Shown here in pieces: positions 37,532-46,843 of a DNA stretch of 64,000 nt. The notes beneath the pieces are model-generated. The model did no database searches. It was given only the letters and a program-made list of their open reading frames with translations, and was not told where the DNA came from. Source of the DNA: Pedobacter segetis (GTDB taxonomy: Bacteria; Bacteroidota; Bacteroidia; Sphingobacteriales; Sphingobacteriaceae); NCBI RefSeq assembly GCF_016623585.1, contig NZ_JAEHFY010000011.1:62001-126000 (forward strand), given 5' to 3'. Every line of letters begins with the position of its first letter. Position 1 is the first letter of the stretch. The translations under genes and the position numbers were made by a program.

Positions 37532-38791
37532 ATGCGAAAAACGATCATTACCATAAACTATTTAAAACTCATTATTACATCTGCGGTTGTGAGTTTATTT
37601 GCCGTTTTGCTGGCGGTATCCTTAAAAAAAGCCACAGAACATTTTGAGCATTTGATATTTGGCAAGGCCAGTCTTTATCCGCTATTGTTCATTATTTTGC
37701 CTTCCGTTGGGATAACCTTGATTTATTTTCTGAGAAAGTACTTGTTTAAGGGCAAACAAAACAAGGGCATAAAAGAGATTTATCAAACCATTGATAACAG
37801 AAAGAATATGTTGCCAACCTTTAAGGTGCCATCACATTATTTTAACGGGTTTTTAACGGTAATTTTTGGTGGTTCTACGGGCGTAGAGGTATCTACGGTT
37901 GTTGCAACGGCCGCCATAGGTGCGGTGGCCCAAAGAAAAACCGCCATTGCGAACATTTATAAAACAGAATTGATCTGTGCAGGCGTAGCTTCTGGTATTG
38001 CGATGTTGTTTGTTAGCCCAATTGCCGGCTTTTTGTTTGCCATAGAAGTAATAGCCAGAAAAAAGTTGACTTTTTCGATCGTATTAAGTTGTGGTATCTC
38101 TGTTTTGGTAAGTTGGTTAAGCATTATTTTACTGGGCGGGGAAACCCTTTTCAAATTCTCGGTGATCAATTGGAATACAAGTGCTATTCCGTTTTTTATT
38201 ATCCTCAGTGTTTTGGTTGGGGCCTTGGCAGTTTACTTTACCAAAGCGGTAATTTATATCAAAGGCACTTTTGCTAAAATAGAGAACAATTTTATAAGGG
38301 TTAACAGCGGCGCAATTTTGGTTGGTATCGGTTTGCTATTTCTTCCACAGCTTTACGGCGATAGCTATCATGCCATACCGGGATTGATGGATAAAATTAA
38401 CCAGCAACCTTTTTCTTTAAGCTTGATGTTTTTGTTGTTGATTATAGCTTTGTTAAAACCTTTGGCCGCTTCTTTAACATTGGGTGCGGGTGGCGATGGG
38501 GGAGTTTTCGCACCAAGTATAGTTGCTGGCGCAGTTTTAGGAATGTTAACGGCAATGATGCTTAACCATTATTTAGGCACTCATTTGATCATTTTGAATT
38601 TTGCTTTATTAGGGGCGGCAGGTATGCTAAGTGCGGCTATTCATGCCCCTTTAACCTCTATATTTTTGATCTGCAGCATGGTTCCTGGAGGCTACTTGTT
38701 GTTTGTCCCTGTTTTGATCTGTAGTTTTATCGCAAAATACGCTGCTCAGTTTTTATGTAGCTACACGGTTTATAGTTATAATAAGCCTTAG
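37532..38791 (+). CDS. ClC-family chloride/anion channel or antiporter with atypical filter motif
   Basis: This 419-residue membrane protein has the ClC fold with about 10-12 hydrophobic helices. The external gate glutamate is kept in GVEVS (Glu119), but the canonical GREGP is replaced. The segment normally reading GSGIP is NKGIKE here. The GxFxP motif is intact as GGVFAP (324-328), and an internal glutamate is visible at FAIEV (Glu172). It may exchange anions for protons or act as a channel; ion preference cannot be predicted. It is monocistronic and convergent with rplY, sharing a bidirectional terminator. Confidence 0.9.
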   Translation: MRKTIITINYLKLIITSAVVSLFAVLLAVSLKKATEHFEHLIFGKASLYPLLFIILPSVGITLIYFLRKYLFKGKQNKGIKEIYQTIDNRKNMLPTFKVPSHYFNGFLTVIFGGSTGVEVSTVVATAAIGAVAQRKTAIANIYKTELICAGVASGIAMLFVSPIAGFLFAIEVIARKKLTFSIVLSCGISVLVSWLSIILLGGETLFKFSVINWNTSAIPFFIILSVLVGALAVYFTKAVIYIKGTFAKIENNFIRVNSGAILVGIGLLFLPQLYGDSYHAIPGLMDKINQQPFSLSLMFLLLIIALLKPLAASLTLGAGGDGGVFAPSIVAGAVLGMLTAMMLNHYLGTHLIILNFALLGAAGMLSAAIHAPLTSIFLICSMVPGGYLLFVPVLICSFIAKYAAQFLCSYTVYSYNKP

Positions 38792-38824
38792 TAAAACTAT
38801 CAGAATCAATTTGAAATTCCATAA

Positions 38825-38860
38825 AAAATCCCCGTTGGTTAAAGCACCAACGGGGATTTT
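38825..38860. terminator. Bidirectional terminator between the ClC gene and rplY
   Basis: AAAATCCCCGTTGGT and ACCAACGGGGATTTT form a perfect 15-bp stem with a 6-nt loop and A/T tracts on both sides, placed between two convergent genes. Confidence 0.9.
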
Positions 38861-38875
38861 TTGATTAAAAAAATT

Positions 38876-39463
38876 TTACTTTTTGGTAGTGGCCGCTGCT
38901 TGCTGTTCTGCCTGTTTTAAAGCTCTAGACATAATTACAGAAACAACCGTATCTTCTGGTACGTTAGTAATCACAAAACCATCAGGTTTTAAATCACGCA
39001 CTCTTACAGATTTACCAACCGTTAAAGGTTCTAAAGAAACCTCTACATATTGTGGCATATCCTTAGGTAATGCTTTAACTTTTAATTTGCGCAATTTCTG
39101 GATTAATTTACCACCTTCTTTAACACCAGGAGAAGTTCCGGTTAATTTTACCGGTATTTCCATGGTAACTATTTTATCGTCAAACAACTGAAGAAAATCA
39201 ATATGTACTATTTTCTCTGTTAAAGGATGAAATTGTATATCCTGCATTATTGCATTAAACTTCTTGTTTCCCACGGTTATTTCGGCAAAGTTTACCTCCG
39301 GTGTGTAAACTAGGTCTCTCAATTCTGGGGCATCAATTGCAAAATGTATTTGTTCTTTACCACCGTATAGTACGGCTGGTACTTTACCTTCGTAACGCAG
39401 TTCCTTTGCGTCGCGTTTCCCTACGTTCTCTCTTAGAGAACCGCTAATAGCGATTGAATTCAT
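38876..39463 (-). CDS. rplY: Ribosomal protein L25 (Ctc/TL5 form)
   Basis: This 195-residue protein is the long form of bL25, with the N-terminal 5S rRNA-binding barrel (about residues 1-90; SGSLRENVGKRDAKELRYEGKVPAVLYGG) and the C-terminal CTC/TL5 domain (about 95-180; VKLTGTSPGVKEGGKLIQKLR). A Lys/Ala/Thr tail ends the protein. It follows prs by 20 bp and is transcribed with it, an arrangement common in bacteria. Confidence 0.95.
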   Translation of the reverse strand: MNSIAISGSLRENVGKRDAKELRYEGKVPAVLYGGKEQIHFAIDAPELRDLVYTPEVNFAEITVGNKKFNAIMQDIQFHPLTEKIVHIDFLQLFDDKIVTMEIPVKLTGTSPGVKEGGKLIQKLRKLKVKALPKDMPQYVEVSLEPLTVGKSVRVRDLKPDGFVITNVPEDTVVSVIMSRALKQAEQQAAATTKK

Positions 39464-39483
39464 GATTTGTATTTATTTTATTG

Positions 39484-40425
39484 TTAAATTTTAAAAAGTT
39501 CACTTATTGATGCGTGTTCATTTACGTTTGCGATTGCTTTTGAAAACAAATCTGCCGTTGATAATACTTTTATTTTATTGCTATGATGCTTTAAAGGGAT
39601 AGTATCGGTAACTATTAACTCGTCTAAAGCAGAGTTCTCTATGGTTTCATAGGCTTTGCCCGATAAAACAGCATGCGTACAAACGGCTCTAACACTTTTT
39701 GCGCCATTTTCCATAATCAAACCTGCTGCTTTTGAAAGCGTCCCTGCGGTGTCTATTATGTCATCTATCAAAACAATATCTTGGCCTGTTACATCACCAA
39801 TTATAGACATTGATTCTATTTCATTGGCTCTTTTTCTCCTCTTATCACAAATTACAACCTCTGCATTAAAATATTTTGCAAACGTTCTGGCCCTGTAAGA
39901 ACCACCCATATCTGGCGAGGCGATGGTTAAATTTTGTAATCCTAAACTTTTGATATAGGGAACAAATATTACCGATGCGTCTAAATGATCTACCGGGATG
40001 TCAAAAAAACCTTGGATTTGCGCTGCGTGTAAATCCATTGTCATGATGCGATGGATACCCGCCGCCACCAAAAGATTAGCGACCAGCTTTGCGCCGATAG
40101 CCACCCTGGGCTTGTCTTTTCTATCTTGCCTTGCTAAACCAAAATAAGGGATAACCGCAGTAATGTAATGCGCCGAAGCTCTTTTTGCTGCATCTATCAT
40201 CATCAAAAGCTCTACCAAATTATCATTGGGTTGGCAGGTAGATTGAATCAAGAAAACATCACAACCTCTTATAGACTCGTCATAATGTGGTTGAAACTCT
40301 CCATCAGAAAACCTAGAAAGAATTACCTTTCCCAAATCTTTACCATAACATTTAGCGATTTTTTCTGATAGCCCAGTTGTGCCAGATCCTGAAAAAAGTT
40401 TTACGGTATTAAAAGTTGAAGGCAT
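39484..40425 (-). CDS. prs: Ribose-phosphate pyrophosphokinase
   Basis: This 313-residue enzyme makes PRPP from ribose 5-phosphate and ATP for nucleotide, histidine and tryptophan synthesis. Visible motifs are LSRFSDGEFQPHYDESIRG, the catalytic flexible loop PYFGLARQDRKDKPR, MDLHAAQIQGFF, and the PRPP-binding loop DIVLIDDIIDTAGTL. The length is normal for the family. It is followed by rplY and preceded by the tRNA-Gln terminator. Confidence 0.97.
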   Translation of the reverse strand: MPSTFNTVKLFSGSGTTGLSEKIAKCYGKDLGKVILSRFSDGEFQPHYDESIRGCDVFLIQSTCQPNDNLVELLMMIDAAKRASAHYITAVIPYFGLARQDRKDKPRVAIGAKLVANLLVAAGIHRIMTMDLHAAQIQGFFDIPVDHLDASVIFVPYIKSLGLQNLTIASPDMGGSYRARTFAKYFNAEVVICDKRRKRANEIESMSIIGDVTGQDIVLIDDIIDTAGTLSKAAGLIMENGAKSVRAVCTHAVLSGKAYETIENSALDELIVTDTIPLKHHSNKIKVLSTADLFSKAIANVNEHASISELFKI

Positions 40426-40455
40426 GAGCTTTTACTTTTGGAGTAGTTTAAAATG

Positions 40456-40490
40456 AAAAATTCGGAAATTTATGCAACTTCCGAATTTTT
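40456..40490 (-). terminator. Terminator of tRNA-Gln
   Basis: AAAAATTCGGAA and TTCCGAATTTTT form a perfect 12-bp stem with an 11-nt loop, just downstream of the tRNA on the minus strand and before prs. Confidence 0.8.
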
Positions 40491-40496
40491 CTTAAG

Positions 40497-40567
40497 TTGC
40501 CCGACCAGGATTCGAACCTAGACAGACGGTACCAAAAACCGTTGTACTACCATTATACTATCGGGCA
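40497..40567 (-). tRNA. tRNA-Gln (anticodon TTG)
   Basis: The minus strand folds as a standard cloverleaf of 71 nt without an encoded CCA. The acceptor pairs TGCCCGA with TCGGGCA, the anticodon arm is ACGGT-TTTTGGT-ACCGT giving anticodon TTG, and the T arm contains GGTTCGAATCC. T1-A72 is normal for tRNA-Gln. Confidence 0.95.
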
Positions 40568-40606
40568 ATCTTGTCTTAAAAAACAATAGTCTTCCAAAAC
40601 GGAATG

Positions 40607-40638
40607 CAAATATAGGAGCATTAGATAAATGATGCAAA
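40607..40638 (-). promoter_or_regulatory. Bacteroidota-type promoter of tRNA-Gln
   Basis: On the minus strand TTTG (40638-40635), a 20-nt spacer and TATATTTG (40614-40607) match the Bacteroidota -33/-7 consensus TTTG/TAnnTTTG. It lies 40 bp upstream of the tRNA. Confidence 0.75.
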
Positions 40639-40752
40639 TTATTTTGATAATAAAGTTTTTAAGGATAAGATCGTATGCGCCATAAAATGTTTTTGATTAG
40701 AGGATTCCATAACGTTACCTAGCTCATCTACGAAGTTTTGTGCCTTTCAGCA

Positions 40753-40875
40753 GCATTAACGATAGGAACGGCATCCAAGCCTGTTTTTAGGGCAGGCTTT
40801 TTTTTGCGCTTGCCATTTAGCAAATAGCAAAAAAAGATGTATCCGCCAGCTGGCGAAGTGTTAAAACGCCCAAAT
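40753..40875 (+). repeat. Dispersed noncoding repeat, copy 1
   Basis: This element begins with ATTAACGATAGGAACGGCAT, contains the hairpin AAGCCTG...CAGGCTT followed by eight or more T residues (a good rightward terminator), then the palindrome TCCGCCAGCTGGCGA and ends GTTAAAACGCCCAAA. Related copies lie at 46559 and 62781 and a partial reversed one at 54241. The rest of the 433-bp gap 40568-41000 holds only the tRNA promoter and unassigned AT-rich sequence. Confidence 0.75.
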
Positions 40876-41000
40876 CATTAATTATCTTTTATTTTGAGCT
40901 ATTGTTGATCTTAAAAAACCATCTGTGGTTAATAAATGTTAAAATGCCTTTAATTTGAATACAATTAGTTATTTTCGGCGGTTAAAAGATTATTTTCGAA

Positions 41001-44000
41001 ATGACCTATACAAAAATCAACAACCTACTAGGTTGGCTAGCCTTTTTAATCGCATCAACGGTTTATATTTTAACCTTAGAGCCTACCGCAAGCTATTGGG
41101 ATTGTGGCGAGTTTATCTCTGCCGCTTATAAATTACAGATTGTACACCAGCCTGGCGCACCCTTGTTCTTAATGATAGGGAAAATCTTCAGCCTATTTGC
41201 CAGCGACCCCAAAAAGGTGGCTTATTGTGTAAATGTAAGTTCGGCTTTAGCTAGTGGTGCAACCATCATGTTTCTGTTTTGGTCCATCACGGCACTAGGG
41301 AAAAAAGTGGTTTTAAAGGCGGGCGTAATGCCTAGCACTTATCAATTAATTACGATAATGGGTGCTGGTTTAGTGGGTGCATTAGCTTATGCTTTTTCAG
41401 ATTCTTTCTGGTTTTCTGCTGTAGAGTCAGAAGTTTACGCCATGTCTTCATTATGTACGGCAGTTGTGTTTTGGGCAATTTTAAAATGGGATGCACATGC
41501 TGATGAGCCTTATGCAGATAAATGGTTGTTGTTTATAGCTTATGTAATGGGTTTATCCATTGGCATCCACTTATTAAATCTATTGGCCATACCCGCAATG
41601 GCTTTGGTGTACTATTTCAGAAGAAATAAATTGGCCACCACCAAAGGGGTTTTTGTTGCCCTGCTTGCTGGTATCCTCATTTTGGGTATCATCCAATATG
41701 GTATTATCCAATACATGATCAAGATTGCTGCAAATTTTGATCTGCTTTTTGTAAATACATTTGGTTTTGGCTTTGGGTCTGGGGTGCTTTTCTTCGCTTT
41801 ATTGATGATAGGTTTAACCATTTATTTAACCGTTTATTCTATAAAGAAAAACAAGCCTGTTTTGAATATGGCGATGCTTTCTTTTATCCTGATCATTTTT
41901 GGGTACAGCTCATTTGCCATGATCGTTATCAGGGCAAAAGCCAACCCAACTTTAAATAACAGCAATCCACAAGATGCTTTTTCTTTCTTAAGTTATTTAA
42001 ATAGAGAGCAATATGGCGATAGGCCTTTGGTTTATGGCCAGTATTTCGATTCTAAGCCCATTGATACCAAGCAAGGTGCAAATCAATACAGAAAAGGTGA
42101 AACAAAATATGAAGTAACCGGGCAAAAGCAATCTTATGAATACGATAGAAATACTTTGTTCCCTAGAATGTACAGTGATGATTCTAATCATCCGGCGGTG
42201 TATAGGGATTGGATGAATTTAGGCCCTCAAGAAAGCCCAACTTTTGCTACAAACATTGGTTTCTTCGCCACTTATCAGGTTGGTTTTATGTATATGCGAT
42301 ATTTACTGTGGGATTATGCCGGCCGCCAAAACGATAGCCAAGGAATTGGAAATTATACCGATGGGAATTGGATAAGCGGGATTAAATTTTTAGATGCTTT
42401 ACGCTTGGGAGACCAATCTGCTCTGCCCGAAAGCATCACCAAAAACAAAGCTTATAACAGGATGTTTTTCTTGCCTTTAATTTTAGGGCTTTTAGGTGCT
42501 TTTTGGCATTTTAAAAACAGCCAAAAAGATGCTGGGATCGTTGCGCTATTATTTTTCTTTACCGGCTTGGCCATTGTAATTTATCTAAACCAAACGCCAA
42601 GCCAACCGCGTGAGCGAGATTATGCCTACGTTGGTTCCTTTTATGCCTATGCCATTTGGATAGGTTTGGGCGTTTTTGCGGTAATGGATTGGCTCAAAAA
42701 AGTTGTCACGCCAAAAACGGCGGCAGTAATTGCAACCGTGGTATGTTTATTTGCAGCGCCAATATTAATGGCTAGCCAAGAGTGGAACGATCACGATCGT
42801 TCTGGAAAATCTACCGCAAGGGATTTTGCCAAGAATTATTTGGCCAGCTGTGCGCCAAATGCCATTTTGTTTACCTATGGAGATAATGACACCTACCCTT
42901 TATGGTTTGTACAAGAGGTAGAAAACTTTAGGCCAGATGTTAGGATTGTTAACCTAAGCTTATTTGATACAGATTGGTATATTGATCAATTGAGAAGGCC
43001 TTTTAACCAATCGGCCCCTTTACCAATGAGCATGAAGCCCGATATGTACAAAACCGGGACCAGGGATGTGCTTTTTTACCAAGACTTTAAACTGGAAGGA
43101 CCCCAAGAGCTAAAGGATGTATTTGAGTTTTTAACATCAGATAATCCGGAAGCAAAAGTGGCCTACCAAAGTGGTAAATCTGAAAACTTTTTACCTACAA
43201 AAAGTTTTAAAATGACCATTAACCCAGCAGAAGTTTTAGCCACCAAAACGGTTAAAACAGTAAATAAAAGCCAAATTGTACCAGAAATGGATTGGACTTT
43301 CAGTGGCAATTATTTAACAAAAGGGCAATTGGCAATTTTAGATATTTTAGTTCATAACCATTGGAAACGCCCTATCTATTTTGCTTTTACCGTACCTAAC
43401 AGCAACTTTTTGGGTTTAGATAATTATTTGTTTAACGAAGGTTTTGCTTTGAGGCTACAACCAAAGGTTAAAGGAAAAATCGCCTCAGATAGCCCTCTTG
43501 GAGAAACAGAAGTGGTTAACACCGATGTAATGTACAATAATTTGATGCATAATTTTGATTGGGGACCTATTAAAACCGCACCTTATTTAGATCCAGAATC
43601 TGAAAAGATGGTGTTCTTATCTGTAAACAAGTTTAATGAGCTGGCTAAAAACTTAATACACGAAGGCAAAGTAGATAGCGCAAGAAACGTGATGAAAGAA
43701 TGCTTAAGGGTTTTACCTATAACCACTACTTACGACCCTAATTTTGCATTAAGTAAATTTGAGATGATTTCTAATATGTACAGCTTGGGAATGAAACAAC
43801 AAGCCACAGATTTGTTAAAGCAAAGTGAAAAGCTGATCATTGAAGAGCTGGATTACCACGCAAGTATTATTGCCAGTAAAGAAAACTTGGCCAGCAGAGA
43901 TATACAACTCAATCTTTTTGTACTCTCCCAATTTGTAGATATGACCAACAAATATGGCGAACCAGCTTTACATAAAGAGCTAGAAAGTAAAATGAAAACC

Positions 44001-44030
44001 TACGAAGCCACTTTCGGGATGGCGAGATAA
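41001..44030 (+). CDS. DUF2723 membrane protein (putative protein O-glycosyltransferase)
   Basis: This 1009-residue protein has an N-terminal membrane region of about 11-13 helices with the DUF2723 hallmark LEPTASYWDCGEFISAAYKLQIVHQPGAPLF (acidic residues near the membrane face, as in GT-C glycosyltransferases), a second multi-helix block (about 490-600 with TPSQPRERDYAYVGSFYAYAIWIG) and a large soluble C-terminal half ending in helical repeats. DUF2723 proteins are thought to transfer a sugar from a lipid carrier to exported proteins in Bacteroidota; that role is from family knowledge, not shown here. It is monocistronic with a terminator at 44056. Confidence 0.87.
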   Translation: MTYTKINNLLGWLAFLIASTVYILTLEPTASYWDCGEFISAAYKLQIVHQPGAPLFLMIGKIFSLFASDPKKVAYCVNVSSALASGATIMFLFWSITALGKKVVLKAGVMPSTYQLITIMGAGLVGALAYAFSDSFWFSAVESEVYAMSSLCTAVVFWAILKWDAHADEPYADKWLLFIAYVMGLSIGIHLLNLLAIPAMALVYYFRRNKLATTKGVFVALLAGILILGIIQYGIIQYMIKIAANFDLLFVNTFGFGFGSGVLFFALLMIGLTIYLTVYSIKKNKPVLNMAMLSFILIIFGYSSFAMIVIRAKANPTLNNSNPQDAFSFLSYLNREQYGDRPLVYGQYFDSKPIDTKQGANQYRKGETKYEVTGQKQSYEYDRNTLFPRMYSDDSNHPAVYRDWMNLGPQESPTFATNIGFFATYQVGFMYMRYLLWDYAGRQNDSQGIGNYTDGNWISGIKFLDALRLGDQSALPESITKNKAYNRMFFLPLILGLLGAFWHFKNSQKDAGIVALLFFFTGLAIVIYLNQTPSQPRERDYAYVGSFYAYAIWIGLGVFAVMDWLKKVVTPKTAAVIATVVCLFAAPILMASQEWNDHDRSGKSTARDFAKNYLASCAPNAILFTYGDNDTYPLWFVQEVENFRPDVRIVNLSLFDTDWYIDQLRRPFNQSAPLPMSMKPDMYKTGTRDVLFYQDFKLEGPQELKDVFEFLTSDNPEAKVAYQSGKSENFLPTKSFKMTINPAEVLATKTVKTVNKSQIVPEMDWTFSGNYLTKGQLAILDILVHNHWKRPIYFAFTVPNSNFLGLDNYLFNEGFALRLQPKVKGKIASDSPLGETEVVNTDVMYNNLMHNFDWGPIKTAPYLDPESEKMVFLSVNKFNELAKNLIHEGKVDSARNVMKECLRVLPITTTYDPNFALSKFEMISNMYSLGMKQQATDLLKQSEKLIIEELDYHASIIASKENLASRDIQLNLFVLSQFVDMTNKYGEPALHKELESKMKTYEATFGMAR

Positions 44031-44055
44031 GATTTAGATTTTTTTAAGATTTTGG

Positions 44056-44081
44056 AGCACAGCGGTAATTATCGTTGTGCT
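44056..44081 (+). terminator. Terminator after the DUF2723 gene
   Basis: AGCACA-GCG and CGT-TGTGCT form a hairpin followed by TTTTTTT, 26 bp after the stop codon. It argues that the tex gene starts later than the longest reading frame. Confidence 0.75.
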
Positions 44082-44195
44082 TTTTTTGTTTTAGGGAAAT
44101 TATACATTACCCAAAAAATACTTTTCCATAAATGTGTACAAACCAATTCTAAAATAAGTTCTCAATTTCCCATCTTCGTACCACAAAAACAAAGC

Positions 44196-46487
44196 ATGGC
44201 ACAACAACATATATTTTTAATCGCACAAGAATTAAATATAGGCAGCAAACAGGTAGAAGCTACTTTGAGCTTATTAGATGAAGGCGCAACCATTCCGTTT
44301 ATTTCTAGGTATAGGAAAGAAATGACGGGCAGTTTGGACGAAGTACAAGTAGCCAACATCCGTGATAGGGCGCAGCAATTACGTGATCTGGATAAAAGAA
44401 AAGAAGCTATCCTAAAATCTATTGAAGAGCAAGGGAAATTAACCGACGAATTAAAAAAAGCAGTTTTGGATGCCGAAACCATGACTTTGTTGGAAGATAT
44501 TTATTTGCCCTATAAACCTAGGCGAAAAACAAAGGCTTCTATCGCCAAAGAAAAAGGATTAGAACCATTAGGATTAAGCTTGTTGCTTCAAGACGCTAAA
44601 AACCCAGAAGAGGAGGCGAAAGCTTTTATTGACATAGAAAAAGGGGTAAATACTATCGATGAAGCTTTGCAGGGCGCAAGGGATATTGTTGCAGAGATCA
44701 TATCTGAAAATGCCGATGCAAGGGCCAATTTGCGTTTGCTGTTTTTTGATAAAGGGATTTATAAAGCCGAGGTTTTAAAAGGCAAGGAAGAAGAGGGAAT
44801 AAAATATAAAGATTATTTTGATTGGAGCGAACCCGTTAAAACGGCACCATCTCACCGTGTTTTGGCCATGCGGCGTGGCGAGAAAGAACTGATTTTGAAA
44901 TTGGATGCTTTGCCAGAAGAAGAGGCTGCCATACAGATTTTAGAAAATCAATTCGTTACGACCAACAATAAAAAATCGCAACAAATAAAGTTGGCTTTAA
45001 ATGATTGCTATAAACGATTGTTAAAGCCATCCATGGAAACTGAAACCCGATTAAAATCTAAACAAATGGCTGATGAGGAAGCCATTAGGGTTTTTGCAGA
45101 GAATGCTCGTCAGCTTTTATTGGCAGCGCCCATTGGGCAGAAACGGGTTCTGGCCTTAGACCCAGGTTTTAGAACGGGCTGTAAATTGGTTTGTTTAGAT
45201 CAGCAGGGCAAACTATTGGAAAACACCACCATTTACCCGCATACTGGTGCTGGGGTTGCCAAAGAAGCTGCACAAACTTTAAAGTATTTATGCGAGAAAT
45301 ATAAAATAGAAGCCATTGCGATTGGCAACGGAACGGCGAGCAGAGAAACCGAGGATTTTGTGAAGACGCAAAACTTACAAAATGTTTTGGTGGTGATGGT
45401 AAACGAGAGCGGAGCTTCTATTTATTCGGCATCTGAAACGGCAAGGGAAGAATTGCCCGATCATGATGTTACGGTTAGGGGCGCAATTTCCATAGGTAGA
45501 AGGATGATGGATCCCTTGGCAGAACTGGTAAAAATAGACCCAAAATCTATTGGTGTTGGGCAGTACCAACATGATGTAGATCAAAATAAATTACAAACCT
45601 CTTTAGATGATACCGTGATTAGTTGTGTAAATGCCGTTGGTGTAGAATTAAATACGGCCTCCAAGCAAATTTTAGCTTATGTATCGGGTTTGGGGTCACA
45701 ATTGGCGCAAAATATTGTGGAGTATCGTAATTTACATGGTGCATTTAAAAACAGGAACTCTTTAAAAAAAGTTGCCCGTTTGGGCGATAAGGCCTTTGAA
45801 CAAGCCGCTGCTTTTTTACGTATCAGAAACAGCGACCATCCATTAGATGCCAGTGCAGTACACCCAGAACGTTATGCCTTGGTAGAGAAAATGGCAAAAG
45901 ATTTAAATTGTAAAGTGGCGGATTTACTGAATGATGAGGAGAAAAGAAAACAGATAGATTTAAAAAATTATGTTTCTGAAGAAGTTGGTTTGCCAACTTT
46001 AAAGGATATCATTGCCGAACTGGCAAAACCTGGGAGAGACCCCCGTGAAGCTTTTGAGGCTTTTGCCTTCGCCGATGGGATCAATAAAATAGAAGATCTG
46101 AAAGCAGGGATGAAACTGCCCGGCATTGTTACCAACATAACCAATTTTGGGGCTTTTGTTGATATTGGCGTACACCAAGATGGTTTGGTGCATTTAAGCC
46201 AGATGGCAGATAAATTTATCAGCAACCCAAATGAAGTGGTTAAAGTTTCGCAAAGGGTACAAGTTACCGTGGTTGAAGTGGATGTTGCTAGAAAGAGAAT
46301 TTCACTGACCATGAAATCTGGGGAGAAAAAAGAAATCGCCCAAAAACCCGTAGAGCGCAAACCGTTTCAAAAACACGCGAATAAAGTGGTTCAGCAAAAA
46401 GCTGTTGTTATGAAAAAAGAACAACCAAAAGTTGCAGAAGGTGATATGCAAGATAAATTGAAAGCTTTAATGGGGAAGTTTAAATAG
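44196..46487 (+). CDS. tex: Tex-family RNA-binding transcription accessory protein
   Basis: This protein has 763 residues from the ATG at 44196. I preferred this start because MAQQHIFLIAQELN aligns with the Tex N-terminus, and the extra 48 codons back to 44052 run through a terminator hairpin. Domains in order: Tex helical N-terminus, a YqgF/RNase H-like domain (RVLALDPGFRTGCKLV), helix-hairpin-helix (VEYRNLHGAFKNRNSLKKVARLG), and a C-terminal S1 domain (LPGIVTNITNFGAFVDIGVHQDGLVHLSQ). Tex binds nucleic acid and associates with transcription; its exact role is still debated. Confidence 0.95.
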   Translation: MAQQHIFLIAQELNIGSKQVEATLSLLDEGATIPFISRYRKEMTGSLDEVQVANIRDRAQQLRDLDKRKEAILKSIEEQGKLTDELKKAVLDAETMTLLEDIYLPYKPRRKTKASIAKEKGLEPLGLSLLLQDAKNPEEEAKAFIDIEKGVNTIDEALQGARDIVAEIISENADARANLRLLFFDKGIYKAEVLKGKEEEGIKYKDYFDWSEPVKTAPSHRVLAMRRGEKELILKLDALPEEEAAIQILENQFVTTNNKKSQQIKLALNDCYKRLLKPSMETETRLKSKQMADEEAIRVFAENARQLLLAAPIGQKRVLALDPGFRTGCKLVCLDQQGKLLENTTIYPHTGAGVAKEAAQTLKYLCEKYKIEAIAIGNGTASRETEDFVKTQNLQNVLVVMVNESGASIYSASETAREELPDHDVTVRGAISIGRRMMDPLAELVKIDPKSIGVGQYQHDVDQNKLQTSLDDTVISCVNAVGVELNTASKQILAYVSGLGSQLAQNIVEYRNLHGAFKNRNSLKKVARLGDKAFEQAAAFLRIRNSDHPLDASAVHPERYALVEKMAKDLNCKVADLLNDEEKRKQIDLKNYVSEEVGLPTLKDIIAELAKPGRDPREAFEAFAFADGINKIEDLKAGMKLPGIVTNITNFGAFVDIGVHQDGLVHLSQMADKFISNPNEVVKVSQRVQVTVVEVDVARKRISLTMKSGEKKEIAQKPVERKPFQKHANKVVQQKAVVMKKEQPKVAEGDMQDKLKALMGKFK

Positions 46488-46497
46488 GCTGATTATG

Positions 46498-46533
46498 TTT
46501 TATGGCCCATAGCTTAAGCCATGGGCCATAAAA
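46498..46533 (+). terminator. Terminator after tex
   Basis: TTTTATGGCCCAT and ATGGGCCATAAAA form a 13-bp stem; the loop itself contains GCTTAAGC. It starts 10 bp after the tex stop codon. Confidence 0.85.
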
Positions 46534-46558
46534 AGCATTTTGACCTTTAAAGGGATTT

Positions 46559-46655
46559 GCGTTAACGATAGGAACGGCATCCCCGCCTGTTTTCGGGCAG
46601 GCTTTTTTGTCTTTATGCGTAAAGCCAGTTGCAAAAAAAGAGTTAAAACGCCCAA
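46559..46655 (+). repeat. Dispersed noncoding repeat, copy 2
   Basis: This shorter copy begins GCGTTAACGATAGGAACGGC, has the hairpin CCGCCTG...CAGGC followed by TTTTTT, and ends GAGTTAAAACGCCCAAAA. It lacks the internal CCGCCAGCTGGCGG palindrome. The remainder of the 356-bp gap up to the Nudix gene contains the 14-bp palindrome TAGCCAGCTGGCTA at 46757-46770 and no gene I can support. Confidence 0.75.
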
Positions 46656-46843
46656 AATATTTAACAGGAAAGATTTATTGTTGGTTAGCAGATGGATTAG
46701 TGCCTCGCTTTTAGGATGGGGAAATATATTAAAACTGATTTTGATGAGATCCCGATTAGCCAGCTGGCTAACGGAATAACATCGACAATGGATTTCTTAA
46801 TTATATCGATAAAAAAAACCATTTAATTTTCTAATTTTAACAC

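Noticed and set aside
44052-44195. Extended N-terminus of Tex
   Set aside because: The extra 48 codons begin within the terminator region of the DUF2723 gene and do not look like Tex; the start at 44196 matches the family.
46540-46779. A 79-codon plus-strand frame after tex
   Set aside because: It runs through a dispersed repeat and its terminator hairpin and has no family resemblance.
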